A stretch of DNA of 11,575 bases, taken from the NCBI GenBank assembly GCA_009780795.1, contig WQZJ01000030.1, forward strand, positions 1 through 11,575, given 5' to 3'. The stretch is from Methanomassiliicoccaceae archaeon (GTDB lineage: Archaea; Thermoplasmatota; Thermoplasmata; Methanomassiliicoccales; Methanomethylophilaceae). A program made the translations under genes and the position numbers. Below the pieces are notes generated by a model. The model was not told the origin of the DNA. It did no database searches and saw only the letters and a list, made by a program, of their open reading frames with translations. Positions 1 to 6,252 of this stretch are shown one piece after another (within the stretch, counting starts at the first letter, position 1; every line of letters starts with the position of its first letter).

Positions 1-2
1 AG

Positions 3-647
3 GGTGCGCAGGGTGTGATGTTGGATGTGGACCACGGAACATATCCGTATGTGACATCCTCTAACACCGCCGCCGGAGGCATATGCACAGGCAGCGGTGT
101 TGCACCTAACCGGATAGGGAAAGTGTTCGGCTGCATGAAAGCGTATACAACGCGGGTCGGCGAAGGTCCGTTGGTGACAGAGCTTCACGGGGATGCCGGC
201 AGACATCTCATGGAGAAGGGAGGGGAGTACGGTGTCACCACCGGAAGGGGAAGAAGATGCGGATGGCTTGATCTCGTTGCTGCCGAGCATTCCGTAAGAT
301 TATGCGGGATAACATCACTGGCGATCACCAAACTGGACGTTCTGAACGGGTATGACAGGATAAGGGTCTGCGTCGGTTACAAGATCGACGGGAAGGGAGA
401 GAAACATTTCCCTGCATCTCTGGCGAGGCTCGGACGTGCCGAACCCATCTATGAGGAGTTCGACGGATGGAGCGATTGGGAGTGTTCTGAAAGGATCGCA
501 GAGAAAGGATATGATGCTCTGCCGAATGAGCTCAGAACGTACATCCGGTTCATCGAAGGTTATCTGAAGGTTCCGGCCGAGATAATCAGCATCGGACCGA
601 AGAGGTCCGAGACGATAGACCGCCGTGTCAGAGAACGGCCTTCTTGA
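3..647 (+). CDS. purA: Adenylosuccinate synthetase, C-terminal part (5' end outside window)
   Basis: Adenylosuccinate synthetase joins IMP and aspartate using GTP, the first step from IMP to AMP, in the cytosol. The open frame runs in from the window edge: the codons before the first possible start read GAQG and lead straight into LDVDHGTYPYVTSS, a stretch that lies well inside PurA, so the GTG at 15 is not a real start. Further PurA marks are VGEGPLVTEL, the TTGRGRRCGW loop that contacts IMP and aspartate, and TKLDVL, the guanine-recognition motif. The last part (IRFIEGYLKVP..ISIGPKRSETI) matches the usual C-terminus, so the 3' end is intact at the TGA at 645-647. About 215 residues are present, roughly the C-terminal half. 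Its last 20 bp overlap the tail of the opposing UbiD-family gene. The identification is firm; the promoter and N-terminal GTPase P-loop cannot be seen. Confidence 0.96.
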   Translation, partial: GAQGVMLDVDHGTYPYVTSSNTAAGGICTGSGVAPNRIGKVFGCMKAYTTRVGEGPLVTELHGDAGRHLMEKGGEYGVTTGRGRRCGWLDLVAAEHSVRLCGITSLAITKLDVLNGYDRIRVCVGYKIDGKGEKHFPASLARLGRAEPIYEEFDGWSDWECSERIAEKGYDALPNELRTYIRFIEGYLKVPAEIISIGPKRSETIDRRVRERPS

Positions 648-1884
648 ATTTGTCCGCGCCCGTGTTCAGCGGGCGGGTGGCATCTATGCCTATCTTCCAT
701 GTGGTTCCGTCGCTGCTCGGATCGAGTGACGATCCCGCGGCGTCAGGCACTCTGATCATACGGTTCCCCTGGAACCTTGTGGCCACGGCCCATTCCACCT
801 GACGGTCATCGAATATGTCAATGTCCTCATCTACGATTATCACCTGTTTCATCGACGGGTGACCGGTGAACGCCGCCATTATCGCGTTCATGCCGTCACC
901 TTCCTTGTTCTTGGTTATCGATACGACACCATGCAGCCAGCAGCAGCCGCCTTCCGTAAGGCACACCGCATGCGTCCTCGGGACCGCTTGACGAACGGTT
1001 CTCAGGATCATCGGCTCCCTGGGCAGACCCATCAGCAGATAATGCTCATTGCCTCCGGGCAGCAGAAGATGGAACAGCGGTCTGTCGGCCGTCCATGCCT
1101 TGTCTATCGCTATCACCGGCTGCACACGAACTTCGTCATACGTCCCCGTTATGTCGACGAACGGTCCCTCGTTCATCCTGTCCAACGTGATCCTCCCCTC
1201 GAACACGTAATCGGTATCCGCAGGTACGAGTATGCCGTTGTCGCATCTCCCGACCTCCAGCGGCTTTTTGAAGGACGATTCGTACATGGCCGACGCGATC
1301 TCCAGTTCATCGACACCGTAATCGGTCGATGTGGCCGCCGCGAGGAGGACCTCCGGACGAAGACCGATGCATACCGCCACATTCAGCTCCTGACCTTTGG
1401 ACCTTGCCAGTTCCGACATCGTGTACAGGTGCCTCGGCACAAGTCTCACTGCCATCGTATCTTTCCCGACGATCATCATCCTGTGGAACGAGACGTTCCT
1501 ATTGCCTTCCCATTCAGCTATTATCACCCCGGCGGTGATGTACCTTCCGCCGTCCAGCGGGAAATACTTGGGAGCAGGCAACGCTGTCAGATCCACCGGG
1601 ACGGAGTTCTTCCTGAATCCCGGTTTGTCCGTTATCTTCACTGGTTTCGGGCATGATATCGCGTTCGAGATGTGCTGCACGAGATGTGACGGACCTATGT
1701 TCATGGCCTCGGCGATCTTCGCTCTCGTCGAGAACAGGTTACCGACAGCTTCTTTGTTCAGCCCTTTGAAATGGACGGTCTTATCCTGGTCGCCTATGAG
1801 CACCTTCGTGATGTCCTGGGAGTTCAATTCCAGGTCTCTGTCGTTGTGCACCGCATCTGATGTCAGAAACTTCCTGACGGACAT
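628..1884 (-). CDS. UbiD family decarboxylase; candidate trans-anhydromevalonate 5-phosphate decarboxylase
   Basis: This is a UbiD-family (prenylated-FMN dependent) decarboxylase of 418 residues. Family marks are GGRYITAGV (112-120), N130 and R135 in the NVSFHR segment, H152, E195, EGPFVDITG (239-247) and the C-terminal VEWAVATRFQ. By comparison from memory with fungal Fdc1, N130/H152/E195 fit the metal and prFMN-phosphate ligands, and R135/E239/D244 the catalytic Arg-acid-acid set with the expected spacing, so the enzyme should be active. In Aeropyrum and Methanosarcina, UbiD homologues of about this size make isopentenyl phosphate from trans-anhydromevalonate 5-phosphate in the archaeal mevalonate pathway; that role is a reasonable inference here, but an aromatic-acid decarboxylase cannot be excluded. 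No UbiX or mevalonate gene is adjacent. The ATG at 1884 is preceded by a GGAG Shine-Dalgarno 5 nt away. The 3' end overlaps purA by 20 bp. Confidence 0.9.
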   Translation of the reverse strand: MSVRKFLTSDAVHNDRDLELNSQDITKVLIGDQDKTVHFKGLNKEAVGNLFSTRAKIAEAMNIGPSHLVQHISNAISCPKPVKITDKPGFRKNSVPVDLTALPAPKYFPLDGGRYITAGVIIAEWEGNRNVSFHRMMIVGKDTMAVRLVPRHLYTMSELARSKGQELNVAVCIGLRPEVLLAAATSTDYGVDELEIASAMYESSFKKPLEVGRCDNGILVPADTDYVFEGRITLDRMNEGPFVDITGTYDEVRVQPVIAIDKAWTADRPLFHLLLPGGNEHYLLMGLPREPMILRTVRQAVPRTHAVCLTEGGCCWLHGVVSITKNKEGDGMNAIMAAFTGHPSMKQVIIVDEDIDIFDDRQVEWAVATRFQGNRMIRVPDAAGSSLDPSSDGTTWKIGIDATRPLNTGADKFKKAVL

Positions 1885-1903
1885 GATTCTCCATGCGCTC
1901 CTT

Positions 1904-1915
1904 GATATTTAATAT
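1904..1915 (-). promoter_or_regulatory. Probable TATA box for the UbiD-family gene
   Basis: Read on the minus strand this is ATATTAAATATC, an AT-only core in an otherwise GC-balanced region. Its centre is about 25 nt before the ATG at 1884, so transcription could start at or just before the ATG. A GGAG Shine-Dalgarno close to the ATG argues instead for a short leader, perhaps from the second AT-rich block at 1931-1941, which also reads as TATA-like on this strand. The box is seen; its function is inferred. Confidence 0.5.
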
Positions 1916-1930
1916 GAAGGTCGATAACCA

Positions 1931-1941
1931 AAATAATATAT
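1931..1941 (+). promoter_or_regulatory. Probable TATA box of gltX, leaderless transcript
   Basis: The block AAATAATATAT is the only strongly AT-rich segment upstream of gltX. Its centre lies about 27 nt before the ATG at 1964, the usual archaeal TATA-to-start-site distance, which predicts that the mRNA begins at or next to that ATG with no leader. This supports choosing the ATG at 1964 over the ATG at 1940, which would sit inside the TATA box. The TATA sequence is nearly symmetrical and could also serve the divergent gene. Confidence 0.6.
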
Positions 1942-1963
1942 GTGGCGGATGTTCGCTACATCA

Positions 1964-3640
1964 ATGTCCGACCCTGTTCAGGATACCATAAGGAAGTATG
2001 CACTTCAGAACGCCGTGTTCTTCAAGGGCGCCGCCGACCCGAAGGCGGTCGTCGGTAAGGTACTGGGAGAATGTCCCGATCTGAGGAAGAGATCGGCCGA
2101 GATAATACCGCTGATCAACGATATCGTCGCCGATGTCAACGGAATGAGTCAAGATGCGCAGGCAAAGGAACTGCAGGCGTTCGACCCCGACATGATGAGG
2201 AAGGAGAAGAAAGAGCGGACGTACGAGCTCCCTGCGCTCGATGGTGCGGAGAAGGGAGTGGTCATGCGCATAGCCCCCGGTCCGTCCGGACCGCTGCACC
2301 TGGGACATTCCAGGGTATCCATTCTGAACGACGAGTATGTGAAAAGATATAACGGCAGACTGATAAACAGGTTCGAGGACACCAATCCTGAGAAGATCGA
2401 TCCGGATGCCTATGACATGATACCTGAGGACCTTGAGTGGCTCGGCGTCAAGGTACATGAGACCATGGTACAGAGCGACCGGTTCCCGATATATTACGAT
2501 GTCACTAAGAAACTGATCGAGTCCGGGAACGCATACGTGTGCACATGCAACGCCGACGACTGGCGGGAGAAGAAGGAGAAGATGATGCCTTGTCCGTGCC
2601 GTGACCTCTTGCCCGATGAACAGTCGGAAAGATACGACAGATTGCTGTCCGGCAGCTACGGTGAAGGAGAGGCGATAGCCGTCGTCAAGACGGACCTGCG
2701 GCATCCGAACCCGGCCGTGAGGGACTTCGTTGCCTTGAGAATTGTCGACCATCCGCATCCGCGCACCGGTACGAAATACAACGTATATCCGATGATGAAT
2801 CTCTCTGTCGCGATAGATGATCACATGTCCGGCATGACGCACGTCATCAGGGGCAAGGACCATCTGAACAACACGTTCAGACAGGAATACGTGTACGATC
2901 ACATGGGCTGGAAGAAACCGCACTTCCATCACTACGGGCTGGTAAGCATACCTGATTCCGTGCTGAAGACATCGATGATCAAGGAAGGGATAAGAGCAGG
3001 AGATTACACAGGATGGGATGATGTCCGCACCGGTACGCTGAGAGCGCTGAAGAAACGCGGCATCAAGGCGGACGCGATACGCAGATACTGGGTGGAGAGC
3101 GGCGTCAAGCCGATAGACATACAGTTCACTTGGGATACTCTGTACGCCATGAACCGCGACATTGTTGACGGTGGCGCGAACAGATATTTCTTCGTTCAGG
3201 ACCCGGTGGCGTTCAATATCACCGGTATCGACAGTATAACAGGCAAGGCGCCGCTGCACCCGGACCGCCCGGAGAGAGGTACCCGCGATTACTCATTGAG
3301 CGGCAACATCTCCGTCTCGATATCGCCGCCGGATGCCGCCGGATTCAAAGAGGGCGGTATGGTAAGACTGAAGGACCTGTGCAACCTTGAGTACGGTGAT
3401 CCCGCCGTATACGCCGGAACGGACCTGTCCGTTCTGAAGAAGGGTGTGCGTGCGGTGCAATGGGTGTCATCCGGGATACCTACGGAACTGCATATGCCTG
3501 ACGGCACTGTCCTGAGAGGCGAATCGGAGAGGTCATTGCTCTCAGAGAAAGGGGAGATCGTCCAGTTCGAGAGGGTAGGTTTCGTGAGACTCGAAAAGAA
3601 CGACAAAGACGGCATATACGCCGTGTTCGCGCACCGCTGA
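1964..3640 (+). CDS. gltX: Glutamyl-tRNA synthetase, archaeal type
   Basis: This class I enzyme charges tRNA with glutamate in the cytosol; archaeal forms usually also charge tRNA-Gln, which an amidotransferase then corrects. From the ATG at 1964 it has 558 residues, typical for archaea. The N-terminus (IRKYALQNAVFFKGAADPKAVVGKVLGE) is the archaeal helical extension; the HIGH motif is HLGH (112-115, in APGPSGPLHLGHSR); a zinc knuckle is made by C193, C195, C210 and C212; GWDDVRTGTLRALKKRGI (350-367) and the C-terminal beta-barrel anticodon-binding region follow. The KMSKS loop reads LKTSMIK (334-340), with Met338 where archaeal sequences often have Lys. An upstream in-frame ATG at 1940 lies within the predicted TATA box, so I prefer 1964. 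The stop is only 2 nt from the stop of opposing feoB. The assignment to GluRS rather than GlnRS rests on the archaeal N-terminal extension and overall similarity. Confidence 0.95.
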   Translation: MSDPVQDTIRKYALQNAVFFKGAADPKAVVGKVLGECPDLRKRSAEIIPLINDIVADVNGMSQDAQAKELQAFDPDMMRKEKKERTYELPALDGAEKGVVMRIAPGPSGPLHLGHSRVSILNDEYVKRYNGRLINRFEDTNPEKIDPDAYDMIPEDLEWLGVKVHETMVQSDRFPIYYDVTKKLIESGNAYVCTCNADDWREKKEKMMPCPCRDLLPDEQSERYDRLLSGSYGEGEAIAVVKTDLRHPNPAVRDFVALRIVDHPHPRTGTKYNVYPMMNLSVAIDDHMSGMTHVIRGKDHLNNTFRQEYVYDHMGWKKPHFHHYGLVSIPDSVLKTSMIKEGIRAGDYTGWDDVRTGTLRALKKRGIKADAIRRYWVESGVKPIDIQFTWDTLYAMNRDIVDGGANRYFFVQDPVAFNITGIDSITGKAPLHPDRPERGTRDYSLSGNISVSISPPDAAGFKEGGMVRLKDLCNLEYGDPAVYAGTDLSVLKKGVRAVQWVSSGIPTELHMPDGTVLRGESERSLLSEKGEIVQFERVGFVRLEKNDKDGIYAVFAHR

Positions 3641-3642
3641 TC

Positions 3643-5553
3643 TCATATCAGCGACAGTATGGCGTTGAACCCCGCCCCTATCATGAGCGCCGCGATCAGT
3701 GACGTTCCCGATATCAATACGGTGTTCTTCGCACCGAACTCCCTCCACAGCACCGCCACCGTCGCCAGGCACGGTACGTACAGCGCCATGACCACACCGA
3801 ACACCAGGAACTGATCGGGCGTCATGAAATCCGCCAGTGTTATGGGGGCGGCGAGCACCATCAGCATCGCCAGCGCCATCTCCTTTCTCAGGATGCCGAA
3901 GACGAACGCTATTATCACTATCGGCGGAAGTCCGAGCAGCGTTCCCGTTATGAACGAGAACGGTCCGACCATCGCGTCGAGCGCCCCGTAGAACAGCAGC
4001 ACCTCCAGTATTATGCTTCCGGCGACCAGTAACGGAAATGCGAGTATGAAGAAGTCCTTGCATCTATTCCATGTCTTGAATATTACGTTCTTCATGGACG
4101 GCGCTGACAGGTCGGGCATCTCCATTGCGAGACTTGTGGGCTCGAACTTCATCCATCTGTTCATCAGGATGCCGATGACGAATATCATTGCCAACAGTAA
4201 CATGAATATGGAGAATGCGGCCGCTATTCCGGCATATTTCCCGGTGGCACCGAGTATTATCGCAAGCTGCGCCGAGCACGGCACGGCCATCGCGATCATG
4301 GTGCTTATTATGATCCGTTCCCTCTTGGACGCTATGACGCGCGTCGCCATTATTGCGGGCACGTTGCAGCCGAGGCCGACCATCATGGGGATGAACGCAC
4401 CGCCGTGGAGACCGAGCGAGTGCATCGTCCTGTCCAGAAGGACGACGGCCCTCGGAAGGTATCCCGAATCCTCAAGTATGCCCAACAGCACATAGAAGAG
4501 CATTATGAACGGTACCACGATCGTGAGTATTGCGAGTATACTTCCGTTGATGCCTTCCATCACCGCGGCACCGAGATCGCCCCCGATGCGTTCGCCGATA
4601 TCCCTCAGGGAATCGCCGACAGCGGAGACGTAGGCATCATGTATCAGCCCTTCGAGGAAGTTGCTCACGCCTATGAACGTCAGGAACGTCAGGAAAAGGA
4701 CGCCGATCAGTATCGGTATCCCTGTGGCCGGGGCAGTTGTCATATCGGACAGCTTCTCCGAGAATGTCAATTCGCGTGCGGTCTTCTTCTGGACCTCGTT
4801 CTTGACTATGCCAGCCTGACCGTATCGGTCCCTGGCGATGTGCACGTTTATCGATTCACCGTGGCTCCTTTCGAACTCGGCGGCCATCCTCTCGGCGGTC
4901 TCCCTTTCTTCATCGGATGCGAGCGACGATATGAATTCGTCCGCCTCCAGTAGTTTCACGGCGACGCCGCGCGGGTCGAGGCCCGCGATCGTGCCGATCG
5001 AAGTGAGCTCTTCGATGTACTCCTCGGTGTGGCTGTCGTATCTCACGTTGAACGCGGCGGTCCTCTTCTTGAACGATATGATCTCGTCCATGAGCGCATC
5101 CACACCTAACGCCGACCTTGCCGAGACGGGGACCACCGGTATCTTGAGTATCCTGCTCAGTAACGACAGGTCTGTATCGAACCTTTTCATAGCCAGGTCC
5201 ATCTTGTTCAGCGCGAGTATCGTCGGCAGACCGAGTTCTATCACCTCGAAGCACAGTACTATGCTTCCTTCGATGTTCGACGCATCGGCGACCACGACGA
5301 CCACATCACCCGGATCATTGACCAACGCGTCCATTACCATGCGCTCATCATCCGAGTTCCCTGAGAGCGCATACGTTCCGGGGAGATCGTGGACGTGCAC
5401 GTTGACGCCGTTGCGAGTGACGGTGGCCTCCTCGAACTCCACCGTCGTCCCGGCGTAATTGGATATTATGACGCCAACGCCCGTCATCCTTGTGAAAAGG
5501 GATGATTTGCCGGCATTCGGCTGACCCACTAGCGTGACGCGTATCTCGTCCAT
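3643..5553 (-). CDS. feoB: Ferrous iron transporter FeoB
   Basis: FeoB is the GTPase-linked inner-membrane channel for Fe(II) uptake. The 636-residue protein has an N-terminal G domain with G1 GQPNAGKSS (10-18), the G2 threonine in NYAGTTVE (32-39), G3 DLPG (57-60), G4 NKMD (116-119) and G5 SARSA (144-148). A helical linker follows, and membrane helices begin near residue 278. Both Gate regions are recognisable: LGCNVPAIMATR (394-405) with PCSAQLAII (425-433), and LYVPCLATVAVLWREFG (591-607); the essential cysteines (C396, C425, C595) are kept. It is shorter than E. coli FeoB (773 residues), mainly at the C-terminus and linker. The start at 5553 lies 4 nt after the stop of the DtxR-FeoA gene, with a weak GTGAT Shine-Dalgarno inside that gene, so the two are surely co-transcribed. 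No separate feoA or feoC is nearby; the upstream regulator carries the FeoA domain. Confidence 0.96.
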   Translation of the reverse strand: MDEIRVTLVGQPNAGKSSLFTRMTGVGVIISNYAGTTVEFEEATVTRNGVNVHVHDLPGTYALSGNSDDERMVMDALVNDPGDVVVVVADASNIEGSIVLCFEVIELGLPTILALNKMDLAMKRFDTDLSLLSRILKIPVVPVSARSALGVDALMDEIISFKKRTAAFNVRYDSHTEEYIEELTSIGTIAGLDPRGVAVKLLEADEFISSLASDEERETAERMAAEFERSHGESINVHIARDRYGQAGIVKNEVQKKTARELTFSEKLSDMTTAPATGIPILIGVLFLTFLTFIGVSNFLEGLIHDAYVSAVGDSLRDIGERIGGDLGAAVMEGINGSILAILTIVVPFIMLFYVLLGILEDSGYLPRAVVLLDRTMHSLGLHGGAFIPMMVGLGCNVPAIMATRVIASKRERIIISTMIAMAVPCSAQLAIILGATGKYAGIAAAFSIFMLLLAMIFVIGILMNRWMKFEPTSLAMEMPDLSAPSMKNVIFKTWNRCKDFFILAFPLLVAGSIILEVLLFYGALDAMVGPFSFITGTLLGLPPIVIIAFVFGILRKEMALAMLMVLAAPITLADFMTPDQFLVFGVVMALYVPCLATVAVLWREFGAKNTVLISGTSLIAALMIGAGFNAILSLI

Positions 5554-5557
5554 CGTA

Positions 5558-6202
5558 TCACTGTATGTTCACGAACACTATCGACGCAAGGTCCTGGTCG
5601 AGCGCGATGTTCGATTCTCCCATTCTGAATATTATAGGTCCGTTGTTCGTTGTACGGTTTACAAGCGAGACCGTTCGGCCGGGAACGAAACCGATGGACA
5701 GTAGTTTTCTTATCTTCTCGGAATTGTCGCATTTGAGATGGGATATCTTTCCGTTCATGCCGGCGGACATCCTGTTCAGCTGTATCCCCGATTCTTTCTT
5801 CAGGCATTCCGGACCGCAGACCTCGCATTCCGTCATATCGGCCGCGCCGATGATACGGCACATCTTCTTCGCCGACTCATCGGACAGTACGTGCTCCATC
5901 TTACACGCCTCCTCATGAGCGGAGCCCTGATCTTTATCAAGGACATCCATCAGGAAACGTTCGGCGATCTGATGTTTGTCTCTGAGCCGCTTCGCCTGCG
6001 CCAATCCTTTCTCCGTGAGCGAGACGCCCTTGTATTTTCTGTATTCTATAAGGCCGTCCTCGGCGAGGACCTTCAGCATCTCGGTGACGCTTGCCGCAGA
6101 GACGTTCATGAGTGCCGCTATGTCATTCGTCTTCGCGGTACCTTCTCCATCGGTGATCCTCAATATCCGAAGAAGGTAATCCTCACGGTTGCCTGTGGCC
6201 AT
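5558..6202 (-). CDS. DtxR/IdeR-family metal-dependent repressor with C-terminal FeoA (SH3-like) domain
   Basis: A 214-residue metal-sensing transcription regulator, probably repressing its own operon when iron is plentiful. Residues 1-65 form the winged helix-turn-helix (TNDIAALMNVSAASVTEMLKVL then the wing YRKYKGVSLTEKG). The dimer/metal domain has H77, E81, H96, C100, E103 and H104 (in SAHEEACKMEH), the classic DtxR ligand set, while Asp8 occupies the place of DtxR Met10, as in MntR. Residues 126-133 hold a CX2CX3C cluster. From about 145 onward (MSAGMNGKISHLKC..KIRKLLSIGFVPGRTVSLVNRT..) is a FeoA domain with the typical LLSIGFVPG turn. The ATG at 6202 has a GAGGT Shine-Dalgarno 3 nt away. 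It is the first gene of the feoB operon, and a DtxR-box-like palindrome sits beside its TATA box. Family is certain; iron rather than manganese sensing is inferred from Cys100 and the feoB partner. Confidence 0.93.
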   Translation of the reverse strand: MATGNREDYLLRILRITDGEGTAKTNDIAALMNVSAASVTEMLKVLAEDGLIEYRKYKGVSLTEKGLAQAKRLRDKHQIAERFLMDVLDKDQGSAHEEACKMEHVLSDESAKKMCRIIGAADMTECEVCGPECLKKESGIQLNRMSAGMNGKISHLKCDNSEKIRKLLSIGFVPGRTVSLVNRTTNNGPIIFRMGESNIALDQDLASIVFVNIQ

Positions 6203-6205
6203 GAT

Positions 6206-6210
6206 ACCTC
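6206..6210 (-). promoter_or_regulatory. Shine-Dalgarno GAGGT of the DtxR-FeoA gene
   Basis: Minus-strand GAGGT lies 3 nt before the ATG at 6202 and matches the archaeal 16S tail complement, fixing that ATG as the start. It sits slightly oddly with the nearby TATA box, whose usual spacing would place the transcript start at about 6202-6206, at or inside this site. Confidence 0.55.
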
Positions 6211-6224
6211 ATAACAAGAACATG

Positions 6225-6232
6225 GATATAAA
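6225..6232 (-). promoter_or_regulatory. TATA box of the DtxR-FeoA / feoB operon
   Basis: Minus-strand TTTATATC is a good archaeal TATA box centred about 26 nt before the ATG at 6202. The adjacent A-rich segment TAAAAC on its upstream side is in the position of the TFB recognition element and is also the right arm of the palindrome at 6234-6251. Confidence 0.65.
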
Positions 6233-6233
6233 G

Positions 6234-6251
6234 TTTTAGGATTTCCTAAAA
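6234..6251. promoter_or_regulatory. Palindromic operator, DtxR-box-like
   Basis: TTTTAGGATTTCCTAAAA has two perfect 8-bp arms around a 2-bp centre. The half-sites TTAGG..CCTAA match the outer half-sites of the bacterial DtxR/IdeR box, though the 18-bp spacing is 1 bp shorter than the 19-bp bacterial consensus. It ends 1 bp before the operon's TATA box and covers the TFB recognition position, so a bound DtxR dimer would block TFB/TBP. It also lies 1 bp past the stop of the acyl-CoA synthetase gene, so a weak role in ending that transcript is possible but less likely, as a 2-base loop is poor for a hairpin. Confidence 0.72.
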
Positions 6252-6252
6252 A

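Noticed and set aside
859..1656. Long plus-strand open frame (265 codons) inside the UbiD-family gene.
   Set aside because: It is rich in Arg/His/Pro with no family resemblance, as expected for the complement of a real gene; the opposite strand encodes a full UbiD protein.
1940..1963. Longer gltX start at the ATG at 1940 (8 extra residues).
   Set aside because: That ATG lies in the predicted TATA box, and archaeal GltX proteins normally begin close to the IRKYALQNA segment, so 1964 fits better.
1961..3259. Minus-strand open frame of 432 codons opposite gltX.
   Set aside because: gltX is unmistakable on the other strand; the antisense frame has no recognisable motif and biased composition.
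6234..6251. Reading the palindrome as a transcription terminator for the acyl-CoA synthetase gene.
   Set aside because: The 2-base centre cannot form a good loop and archaeal termination relies on T-tracts, not hairpins; resemblance to the DtxR box next to a dtxR-type gene is the better explanation.
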